The translations under genes and the position numbers were made by a program. The notes beneath the pieces were generated by a model. The model did not search any database. It worked only from the letters and a program-made list of their open reading frames with translations, and had not been told where the DNA came from. Of a stretch of 5,892 nt of DNA, positions 1 through 5,840 are shown one piece after another. Location of the stretch: NCBI GenBank assembly GCA_016222925.1, contig JACRQB010000152.1:12104-17995 (forward strand). The letters run 5' to 3'. Source of the stretch: Nitrospirota bacterium. Its GTDB lineage: Bacteria > Nitrospirota > Nitrospiria > Nitrospirales > Nitrospiraceae. Numbering within the stretch: position 1 is the stretch's first letter; every line of letters begins with the position of its first letter.

Positions 1-77
1 ATCGGAGCCCTGTCATGGTGGAACCGACAGAGGGCCCCCGTCGTTGATGACATCACAAAGTTTTTTGATTCATGTCA

Positions 78-331
78 CTAGCAGGGTGTTGAAAAGTTCC
101 GCCAACGGCGTTTTCGCATCGCTCAGAGGCTCAACGTACGCCCTGGGCAAACGCCTGTTCACACAGGCGATGGGTGGGCGGGTGAAAACAGTCTACGATT
201 CGCATCTTCGCTCGCTGCGGCCTTGCTAAACGGCCCTTTTGAACACCCTGCGAGCCTTTCTGATGAGGTCTGCGATCTCCAGCTGGTTGGTATTCTTGGG
301 ATATCTAAATAGTTTTTGAACAGCCTGCTAG
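78..331. repeat. MITE-like repeat with three related terminal repeats
   Basis: The left terminal repeat (78-95, ctagcagggtgttgaaaa) is matched in inverted orientation twice. At 236-251 (cttttgaacaccctgc) it matches 15 of 16 positions, and at 314-331 (ttttgaacagcctgctag) it matches 16 of 18. The unit could therefore be about 170 bp (81-251) or 254 bp (78-331). The interior has no convincing coding capacity and contains a perfect 7-bp hairpin (152-158 with 163-169, loop tcac). Short size, inverted ends and no transposase fit a non-autonomous element. The sequence resembles a dispersed repeat that I recall from Nitrospira genomes, which is memory and not a search result. No target duplication could be defined. 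Confidence 0.55.
152..169. other. Perfect hairpin inside the repeat
   Basis: Positions 152-158 (cgcctgt) pair fully with 163-169 (acaggcg) around the 4-nt loop tcac. No T-tract follows, so an intrinsic terminator is unlikely. It is best read as internal structure of the MITE-like repeat. Confidence 0.4.
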
Positions 332-422
332 GCAGCGCGAGTGATCGAATCGAACGTAACAGGTCGGTCAATACGGTAGGGACCGGATGGCTCACAACAG
401 AATTCGGCTAGATTAGATGTTG
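332..422. other. Intergenic, no recognised content
   Basis: I see no coding frame with protein-like composition, no RNA gene and no strong hairpin between the MITE-like repeat and the possible broken gene at 423-607. Together with 1-77, which is equally empty, this means the first 420 bases hold no gene that I can support. Confidence 0.4.
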
Positions 423-607
423 TCAGGAATCCTGTCCATGGTTGGTCTTCCACACGGCCAGCAGCGTTGCTAACTTCTCTTTAGACGACCGATGTTCCTC
501 TGCAAGTGTCTCCAGAAAATCGGATAGCCGCTGGACTTCAGCACGGTGTGCATAGTCACACCAATGACAGGGATCAAAACCAGCAGGAAATAAACGACCC
601 GCGCCAT
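423..607 (-). pseudogene. Possible frameshifted small membrane/coiled-coil protein (PspB-like architecture)
   Basis: On the minus strand an ATG at 607-605 opens a hydrophobic stretch, MARVVYFLLVLIPVIGVTMH, that reads as one membrane helix. This frame then runs into less convincing sequence and stops at 470-472. A second minus-strand frame, ending in TGA at 423-425, reads AEVQRLSDFLETLAEEH and continues to a tail ending WKTNHGQDS, an amphipathic coiled-coil-like segment. Joining the two by one frameshift around 530-540 gives a protein of about 60 residues with a helix followed by a coiled coil, the architecture of PspB-type phage-shock proteins. The IS3 remnant abuts its start, and no Shine-Dalgarno motif precedes the ATG, so upstream signals may have been lost by insertion. 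The joined reading is inference. Either frame could be chance open sequence. Confidence 0.35.
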
Positions 608-998
608 CGTCGGCTGGTCAACAAAGCGCACCATGACCCAGGAACTTGTGCTGAACGCACTCCTCATGGCAGCCCGTCGACGTAAGCCGAAGCACGCCCT
701 GATTCATTCAGATCAAGGCTCGCAATTTGGCAGCGATGCGTGGCGGCGCTTCTGCCATACGCATCATCTTGAGCCCACTATGAGCCGGCGTGGCAACTGC
801 TGGGATAACGCGGTAGCCGAATCATTCTTTAGCAGCTTGAAGAAGGAGCGGATTAAGAAGCGCATCTACAAGACCCGGGAGATGGCCACAGCCGAGATCG
901 ACGAGTACATCGAGATGTTCTACAATCGCACCCGTCGACACAGCCATCTCAGCGGTGTCAGCCCAGAGGCCTTTGAAGCGGTATCAAACCGGGCTTAA
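600..998 (+). pseudogene. IS3-family transposase OrfB, C-terminal fragment
   Basis: This is the C-terminal part of the DDE integrase-type transposase that cuts and joins IS3-family ends. The frame is open from 594, and family-like sequence starts with the residues IVGW at about 606-617, followed by MTQELVLNALLMA. The second catalytic Asp is visible in HSDQGSQF (Asp at about residue 27 counted from the ATG at 633). The catalytic Glu is in DNAVAESFF (about residue 63), preceded by the family hallmark MSRRGNCWDNA. The tail YIEMFYNRTRRHSHLSGVSP is also typical. The first catalytic Asp and the N-terminal half are absent, so only about 120-130 residues of a usual 270-300 remain and the product would be inactive. 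The ATG at 633 is internal to the homology and is not a genuine start. Confidence 0.88.
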
Positions 999-1002
999 CG
1001 GT

Positions 1003-1028
1003 GTGTCCGCAAAAGTCTGGGAAGTCCA
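1003..1028. repeat. Probable right inverted repeat of the IS3 remnant
   Basis: Five bases after the OrfB stop codon lies gtgtccgcaaaagtctggga followed by agtcca. Read on the minus strand it begins TGGACTTCCC and ends GGACAC, the layout of IS3-family termini (TG at the tip, GGACA at the inner side). No intact left partner was found in the window, so the exact tip is inferred from family resemblance. Confidence 0.55.
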
Positions 1029-1071
1029 TCTCGCAGTCTTCTGCTTAAATCGCCCGCACGCCCGCCTGTCC

Positions 1072-2017
1072 CTAGCTTCTTAGCCGTTCCCAGCCTAAGT
1101 CAGTAAAACAGGGTCCTTGTGTGGCTTCGCTGAACTTAATGCCGTTGTGCTCGGCATTCCATTCCAGCAGTTGAATATTCTCTTCTCGATCGACTGTCAC
1201 ATCCCAACCTAGTGATTTCGCGATACTCTGCCGTATACCCTATATCCTCAAAGACCCCGCTCTCTAGGTGAATTGGCACTCTGATTTCGGTCTTTGATTG
1301 GACGTGCGTTTCACTTTCACTTCCCAATCTCAAATGGCACCCTCGAACTGAAACCTCTCCACTATCCGTGTACACAGTGGTGATTCGTAGGGTTGCTACA
1401 GAGTGGCTTGTAAACTGCGCAAATAGCTTGTGCGGTTGCACGACGCTTTGGAATAGCCCATTTCCAAGCTGCTTAATCTTTTCGACATTAAATGAGTCCC
1501 GATTGAAAAAATGTATGCCCTTCCCTTGGAGCGAATGATCGAGTTTGAACACGACTCGTTCGTGATTCGTGAACAGCTTATCGCGCACTGCCTTAGGCGA
1601 AACAAATCTGTACGCGGTGTCAAAAAACACCCCGTTCGCGTATGCGAGTAAGTCGGGAAAGGCGTCGCTCTGAAGCATGACCGCGTTCAGGCCCCTAAGA
1701 TCCGCAACCCGTCCATATCGCCCCTGAAGCTTAGGCACCACGACCGAGCCATAATAGTTCTCTGGTATCCAGCCTTCTTTAAACTTCCCTGACACAGCCG
1801 TATAAACATATAGCCATGGGGCAAAGCGCTTATCCCCGAAGACATCCATCGCGTAGTCGTTGCATAGGCTCAGATCATGACTCCTCATTTTGCCTTTATG
1901 GCATTCGACGTGCTTCAATATCCGCGTAGCATCTCGGATGTCAGCGGAATGATTGTAAGTAGGATTTAAGAAAAACCGAAGAGCGGCTCGCACTGGCGAC
2001 TTTATCTCTAGTGACAT
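1072..2017 (-). pseudogene. Sugar-transfer-associated ATP-grasp protein, frameshifted near C-terminus
   Basis: ATP-grasp enzymes use ATP to activate a carboxylate and ligate it to an amine or similar nucleophile. This subtype occurs in surface-polysaccharide loci. The open frame from ATG 2017 runs 293 codons to 1136. A VVFKLDHSLQGKGIHFF segment (about residues 155-171) supplies an ATP-contacting Lys and a Gly-rich loop, and SVATLRITTV (206-215) is the conserved core strand. After about residue 260 the frame turns to nonsense-like sequence. The adjacent frame reads IRQSIAKSLGWDVTVDREE, then LLEWNAEHNGIKF, to a stop at 1072-1074. Removing one C from the CCC run at 1238-1240 joins the frames into 314 residues. 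The metal-binding E-x-N of LLEWN lies past the shift, so the product as written lacks it. A weak AAGG lies 9 nt before the ATG. The base composition looks more AT-rich than the transposons. Confidence 0.8.
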
Positions 2018-2174
2018 ACGGCAGTACCTTCGGAAACATTTTATAGGCAGTGACCACTGCGTATCGGCCCGGACGGGCGTCCTTCATCCAACTACTTCAC
2101 GAAGACTTCCCCTTCTCAGCAGACTCTCAAAATCCTCTACTATACTGGTGACGGGCCAGAAACCAGAGCAAATC
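2018..2174. other. Gap between the two ATP-grasp genes
   Basis: These 157 bases hold no gene. They contain two adjacent short palindromes, at 2047-2060 (gcagtgaccactgc) and 2067-2078 (gcccggacgggc), each with only two bases between the arms. No T-run follows either on the minus strand, so neither is a typical intrinsic terminator. The gap is long for tightly coupled genes but does not exclude cotranscription. Confidence 0.4.
2038..2060 (-). promoter_or_regulatory. Possible promoter -10 with operator-like palindrome
   Basis: On the minus strand a TATAAAAT sequence (2045-2038) lies about 20 bp before the ATG at 2017, and the 6-bp-arm palindrome gcagtgaccactgc (2047-2060) sits immediately upstream of it, where a repressor or activator could bind. 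I see no clear -35 element at the right distance. Function is inference only. Confidence 0.22.
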
Positions 2175-3113
2175 TCATCGATCCAGTGCTAGGTTCCATT
2201 TCTCCCCGAGCTTCAGATCCCAACACTCGGGATTATACTTTACGATCCCTCCGGCCGGAGTAAAGGTGAACTCACCAAAGTAGACTCGCCCTTTAACATT
2301 GTAGAGATCGACCCGGACAAATCCGAATCCGACCGAGAGCTTTGCAGCTAGTGCCCTCATTTCATCAAGATTGGCAGGCTTTGGCACCCACGGACGGACC
2401 GCACCCTCCTCATCTTCAAGATCGAGCAGATTCCACGCCGTGTCAAAGATTGGACAGATATCGTGTGTCTCGTTGCGAACCATGACCTGCTCTGGCATAC
2501 CGTTGAAACAGGAGAATTTATAGTCGAACGGCGGAGTTCCATCATCATTGGCCAAGTACTCCTCGATCACAATCCGGGGTGGAATGCGATAGTATTGTGC
2601 TTCGCGGCCATGCCAGTAGTAATTGCTGTCTAACCACCCCAACACTCGACGGATAATATCCTCTCGATCAACCTGGCCCTTCACGATAATGACTTGTCCG
2701 GCACCGTGGGTCGGCTTGATCACATACTCCGCCGGTAACGTATCAAAGGGGATAGCGCGTGGGTCGTCCCCATGCCACAAGAGCTTGACTAAATACTCTT
2801 CACCCACCACATTCGCCACATACCTCCGGACCACATACTTATCGGCCAGCTGTGTAAACCGGGAGGGCATATCTCCACGATTCCAGGTGACCATGCGCCA
2901 AAAGAGCTTCTCCGTAAAGGTCTGAGGATTCGTCAGATTGAGTGGTTTGCCGTGGATCTTAAAGTATCGCCGAAGTAAAAACTCCTCCCCTTCAGATCGT
3001 CGCATCACACGGCGCTTAATTCTCCGGTATTGTTTGACGAGTTCATGCAGTTGCGTGTTTCGCAACCTCGCTCGAAGTGCTATAGTTCCGCCTAGTTGAA
3101 TAGACCATTCCAT
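2175..3113 (-). CDS. TupA-like ATP-grasp protein
   Basis: This 312-residue protein matches the TupA-like ATP-grasp family, named after a protein for teichuronopeptide synthesis in an alkaliphilic Bacillus and common in surface-polysaccharide clusters. Members probably form an amide-type bond on a glycan, in the cytoplasm. Hallmarks in order: NPQTFTEKL (62-70), ADKYVVRRYV (90-99), the ATP-binding strand and loop VIKPTHGAG (131-139), YYWHGREAQY (165-174), PPRIVIEEYL (178-187), DYKFSCFNG (197-205), and the metal-binding core RVDLYNVKGRVYFGEFTFTP (267-286). The family spans about this length, so the gene looks full and intact. The ATG at 3113 is preceded by GAGGGGG (3126-3120) with 6 nt spacing, supporting the start. 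It lies upstream of the sugar-transfer ATP-grasp gene on the same strand, 157 bp apart. The first 40 residues are very basic and less conserved. The exact substrate cannot be read from sequence. Confidence 0.9.
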   Translation of the reverse strand: MEWSIQLGGTIALRARLRNTQLHELVKQYRRIKRRVMRRSEGEEFLLRRYFKIHGKPLNLTNPQTFTEKLFWRMVTWNRGDMPSRFTQLADKYVVRRYVANVVGEEYLVKLLWHGDDPRAIPFDTLPAEYVIKPTHGAGQVIIVKGQVDREDIIRRVLGWLDSNYYWHGREAQYYRIPPRIVIEEYLANDDGTPPFDYKFSCFNGMPEQVMVRNETHDICPIFDTAWNLLDLEDEEGAVRPWVPKPANLDEMRALAAKLSVGFGFVRVDLYNVKGRVYFGEFTFTPAGGIVKYNPECWDLKLGEKWNLALDR

Positions 3114-3119
3114 CTTCTA

Positions 3120-3126
3120 CCCCCTC
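3120..3126 (-). promoter_or_regulatory. Ribosome binding site of the TupA-like gene
   Basis: GAGGGGG on the minus strand ends 6 nt before the ATG at 3113-3111, and it supports that start over internal methionines. No convincing promoter was identified between it and the ISL3 remnant. Confidence 0.55.
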
Positions 3127-3178
3127 AATCCGAAGCACCTACGGTTTCATTCCATCCTCTTTGGCGAAAGTGATCTAA

Positions 3179-3976
3179 TCATTCCGTCGCGACGCAGACT
3201 ATCCCACAGATCTGGCTATTGAGCCCCTCGCTCATCGCATTGGTGACCGGATGGTGGTAATAGGTCAGAATATTCTCGATATGTCGGCGGATCGTCTCGG
3301 CTGCCTTCCGAATGGGTTCCAGCCGGCTGTGTGTCGCCCAGAAGTACCACCGTTTCCAGAACTTCCAGCCTGATGCCGGATAGACGTAGTGCCAGAGACA
3401 CCGCAAGGCCTCTTTGATCGCCCACGCCCGCCCCACCTTGAGCTCCTACCGCCTCAGGGCAGCAAACTTATCGCGCCGTCGTTCCGGCACGTTCTCCCGG
3501 CTGTAGAGCCACAGGTACTTGCTACCCTTGAGCGTCTCGTCACCTGACGCCATCAGCGCTCGGTGCTCCTGTTTGCGGACCGTGTCCACCGCCTTGCCAA
3601 TGTGGCCCATGATATGAAAGCGGTCGAAGACGATTTTCTCGTCGGCCTCCGGCACCTGCGCCTGCGTCGCCTGGATGTAGGGCTCCCACATATCCATTGC
3701 CACTGCCTCGATGCCGTCGAGTTGCTCCTGCGTCAGCCCGGCGTAGTAGCCATCGAGACTCGCCTGTGTGCGGTCTTCGGCGATGTGCTCCACCGTGCCA
3801 TCATCCAAGTCGCAGACCAGCGTGAGATAGCGATGGCCCTTGGCCGCCGCCTTCTCATCCACGCCGATTCGGCGCACAATCCGCGCCTGCTTGCGTGCGC
3901 GCCCTCGCATGACTGCCCGCTGCATCACCCCCCACGCCGCATCCCAGCTGATCCGTAAGATCCGCGTGGCCCCACT
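3179..3976 (-). pseudogene. ISL3-family transposase, truncated at both ends with internal amber codon
   Basis: This is a DDE transposase of the ISL3 family. The frame enters from the IS21 boundary with ATRILRISWDAAWGVMQRAV, the end of the helix-turn-helix region. It continues through RRIGVDEKAAAKGHRYLTL (first catalytic Asp), then MDMWEPYI and KIVFDRFHIMGHIGKAVD (second Asp), and LKGSKYLWLYS. At 3446-3448 a TAG interrupts AALRR-stop-ELKVGRAWAIKE with no frame change; a CAG-to-TAG change would explain it. The frame continues through WKFWKRWYFWATHSRLEPI to TNAMSEGLNSQI (catalytic Glu in EGLN). Similarity ends near 3209, and the last codons to the stop at 3179 are foreign, so the usual C-terminal tail of some 40-50 residues is gone. 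The N-terminal zinc-finger region is cut off by the IS21 insertion. GTG 3928 and GTG 3436 are internal codons, not real starts. Confidence 0.88.
3446..3448 (-). other. In-frame amber codon in the ISL3 transposase
   Basis: TAG stands between AALRR and ELKVGRAWAIKE. Both sides keep the same frame and family resemblance, so a point mutation is the simplest explanation. Confidence 0.8.
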
Positions 3977-4028
3977 TGTCAGCGGTCATGCAATACTCCC
4001 CAGCTCGGGTCATTGAATTCTCCCCACC
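3977..4028. repeat. IS21 left end with two tandem 24-bp-spaced binding-site-like repeats
   Basis: The end begins TGTCA and contains two direct copies of the motif GGTCATnnAAnnCTCCCCAnC, at 3984-4004 and 4008-4028, 24 bp apart. IS21-family ends are known to carry multiple repeats that serve as transposase binding sites. The inverted counterpart is at 5841-5892. Confidence 0.88.
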
Positions 4029-4035
4029 CTCTGAC

Positions 4036-4045
4036 GGAGGAGGGA
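4036..4045 (+). promoter_or_regulatory. Strong Shine-Dalgarno sequence before the original istA start
   Basis: The purine run ggaggaggga sits 4 nt before an ATG at 4050-4052 that opens MELDETRETTIM. This points to 4050 as the ancestral istA start, although the frame from it is closed by a later shift. Confidence 0.6.
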
Positions 4046-4132
4046 GCCGATGGAGCTTGACGAGACGAGAGAGACAACCATCATGCCACCCCAGGGCAAT
4101 CACACGGGGGAGGTCTGCTGGATCGCAAGACC

Positions 4133-5299
4133 GTGCGGCGCAGTCTGCGGCAGACGACGTGGCATCCGTATCAGCGGACGGCCGTGACGGAGACCCTGCT
4201 GACGGCCCATGCCGACGTGGTGCGGGCCCGGGCGCCGCAGGTGCACTACTCGGCGCGGATTCTGTATCAGGAACTACGGGCGAGTCGTGGATACACCGGC
4301 AGTTACGAGACGGTGAAACGGTTCGTCGCGCCACTGCGCGCAGTCCAACTCCAAGCGGACCGGGCGCTCCTGCGGTTTGAAACCCCGCCGGGCCAGCAGA
4401 GTCAGATTGATTGGGGCCAAGCCACCGTGCCCTTCCGCGCCGGTCCGACGATCGTGCACGTCTTCGTCCTCACGTTGGGCTTCAGTCGCCGCGGATTCTA
4501 TTATGCGTGTGCCGATGAACGGATGGCGCAGTTTCTGGAGGCGCACGAACGGGCCTTTGCCCATTTTGGCGGGCACACGCGGGAGCATTTGTATGACCGC
4601 CCCCGGACGGTCTGCTATCCGGATGACACCGGGCGGCGGATCTGGAATCCGACCTTCAAAGCCTTTGCGGACTATTGGGGCTTTGAGCCCCGCGTGTGTC
4701 GGCCGTATCGGGCGCAGACCAAGGGCAAGGTGGAATCGGGCGTGAAGTATTTGAAACGGAACTTTCTGCCGGGACGGAGGTTTGTCGATCTGGAGGACTT
4801 CCAGGCCCAACTCGATGAATGGACCGCGACGATTGCCGACCGACGCGTGCATGGCACGACCCATGAGGAGCCGTTCACCCGATTTGCGCGAGAACGCGAC
4901 GCGCTGGTCCCGCTCGGAGGCCAGCGAAGCTTCCAGCAGGAGGCCCGGGTCTCGCGCCTCGTGGCCGAAGATTATTTGGTCAGTCTGGCGACGAACCGCT
5001 ACTCCGTGCCCTATCGCTTCATCGGCCAGCGCGTCGAGGTGCAACGGCGGGGGGATACGGTCCACATCTTTCACCGGGATCACGAGATCGCGACGCACGC
5101 GGTGCTCCCCGGCCAGCATCAATTCCGGATTCTGCCCGAGCATGGCCCTGGAGCCATCGCCCGGACGACTCGCCAACGCCGCTCAACCGTCAGTGACGCG
5201 GGCTCCGTCACGCGGTTGCTGCCGGAGGTCGAAGTACGGGATCTGGCCTGCTATGAAGCGCTCTGCGGGTGCGCGACGGCACAGGAGGTGGGGTCATGA
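4133..5299 (+). CDS. istA: IS21-family transposase IstA, N-terminus frameshifted
   Basis: IstA is the DDE transposase that binds the element ends and catalyses strand transfer with the IstB ATPase. In the open frame from GTG 4133 (388 residues), the catalytic triad appears as QIDWGQ (Asp 93), LYDRPRT (Asp 155) and KGKVESGVKYLKRN (Glu 201). A C-terminal barrel-like region follows (YLVSLATNRYSVPYRFIG, about 281-298). The GTG lies inside the helix-turn-helix motif LLDRKTVRRSLR, and family members extend further upstream. An ATG at 4050 with a strong Shine-Dalgarno opens MELDETRETTIM but in another frame. A net loss of one base modulo three near 4110-4120, for example a 7-base deletion after GAGGTC, would restore about 416-418 residues. 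As it stands, DNA binding is probably impaired. Its stop overlaps the istB start (ATGA at 5296-5299). Confidence 0.88.
   Translation: MRRSLRQTTWHPYQRTAVTETLLTAHADVVRARAPQVHYSARILYQELRASRGYTGSYETVKRFVAPLRAVQLQADRALLRFETPPGQQSQIDWGQATVPFRAGPTIVHVFVLTLGFSRRGFYYACADERMAQFLEAHERAFAHFGGHTREHLYDRPRTVCYPDDTGRRIWNPTFKAFADYWGFEPRVCRPYRAQTKGKVESGVKYLKRNFLPGRRFVDLEDFQAQLDEWTATIADRRVHGTTHEEPFTRFARERDALVPLGGQRSFQQEARVSRLVAEDYLVSLATNRYSVPYRFIGQRVEVQRRGDTVHIFHRDHEIATHAVLPGQHQFRILPEHGPGAIARTTRQRRSTVSDAGSVTRLLPEVEVRDLACYEALCGCATAQEVGS
5283..5288 (+). promoter_or_regulatory. Shine-Dalgarno of istB
   Basis: aggagg lies 7 nt before the istB ATG (5296) and inside the end of istA, giving translationally coupled expression as in other IS21 elements. 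Confidence 0.65.
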
Positions 5300-5836
5300 A
5301 CGCCGCCCAACTGGAACGGCTTCGTGACCACCTCACGCGCCTGCGGCTCGTGAAGAGCCGGGAGCGGCTGGAGGGGCTCTTACAGGAGGCGGCCGCCAAG
5401 GAGTTGTCGTATGCGGACTTCCTCGATCACGTGCTCGGTGAAGAAGTCGCCTCCAAAGCGGCCCAGAACATCACGATTCGCCATCCTCACCCGAGCGCTG
5501 ACGGAGAATCGATTGGAGGACAAGCTGAAACTCTACACCATCCCACGCTTGTTGATCATCGATGAAATTGGTTATCTGCCGATGGACCGGACCGGAGCCA
5601 ATGTGTTTTTCCAGCTCATCTCGCGCCGCTACGAGAAGGGCCCGATGATTCTCACGAGTAATCAGAGCTTCGGTGCCTGGGGCGAAGTGTTTGGGGACCG
5701 GGTCCTGGCGACCGCGATTCTGGATCGGGTGCTCCATCATGCGATCACCATCAATATCCGAGGCCATTCCTATCGGCTCAAGGAGAAACTGAAAGCGGGG
5801 CTTGTCCGACTGGAGGAAACGGCGGCGACCACTTAA
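5296..5836 (+). pseudogene. istB: IS21 helper ATPase IstB, internally deleted (Walker A lost)
   Basis: IstB is a DnaC-like AAA+ ATPase that assists IstA in target choice and strand transfer. The frame from ATG 5296 reads MNAAQLERLRDHLTRLRLVK, then ELSYADFLDHVLGEEVASKA and QNITIR, which is the normal N-terminal domain. Near 5479-5483 it jumps, in another frame, to ILTRALTENRLEDKLKLYTI. Next come Walker B LLIIDEIGYLP (5549-5581), the sensor-like segment MILTSNQSFGAWGEVF and the tail INIRGHSYRLKEKLKAGL, with a stop at 5834-5836. Family members have about 250 residues with a GPPGxGKTHLA Walker A loop between these blocks. Here some 70 residues containing it are absent, leaving about 180. A ribosome starting at 5296 would stop at 5563-5565 after 89 residues. 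The gene is therefore a null allele both by frame and by loss of the nucleotide-binding loop. Confidence 0.9.
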
Positions 5837-5840
5837 CCCG

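Larger units (their letters stand above)
600..1028 (+). mobile_element. IS3-family element, 3' remnant
   Basis: This segment carries the end of an IS3-family OrfB and, just after its stop codon, a probable right inverted repeat. OrfA, the first half of OrfB and the left end are missing. Transposase similarity begins abruptly near 600-609, where a different reading starts on the other strand, marking the truncation point. The element cannot transpose itself. Its right end lies about 44 bp from the restored stop codon of the ATP-grasp gene at 1072. Confidence 0.75.

Noticed and set aside
7..35. Imperfect inverted repeat gccctgtc / gacagagggc near the left edge
   Set aside because: The stem needs a two-base bulge and is not followed by a T-tract, so it does not qualify as a terminator.
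143..184. Four GGG runs as a possible G-quadruplex
   Set aside because: The first run is about 27 bases from the other three, and the loop contains a stable hairpin, so it is a poor candidate.
231..331. Minus-strand frame of about 33 codons containing YPKNTNQLEIADLIRKA
   Set aside because: The text looks protein-like, but it is flanked by stops, very short, and partly made of the terminal repeats themselves. Without a search it cannot be told from chance.
532..544. tggacttcagcac as a left inverted repeat of the IS3 remnant
   Set aside because: Only the first eight bases agree with the complement of the right end, and the transposase similarity does not reach this far left. It is most likely coincidence.
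3563..3958. 131-codon plus-strand frame opposite the ISL3 transposase
   Set aside because: It is the complement of a well-supported ISL3 coding region and has no motif of its own.
3855..4334. 159-codon minus-strand frame crossing the ISL3/IS21 boundary
   Set aside because: It spans an insertion junction and overlaps both transposases in other frames. The composition is low-complexity (Pro, Ala, Ser, Arg), so it is a chance frame.
4274..5176. 300-codon open frame on the minus strand opposite istA
   Set aside because: It lies wholly antisense to a transposase with clear catalytic motifs, has an arginine- and proline-rich composition typical of a shadow frame in GC-rich DNA, and shows no recognisable domain.
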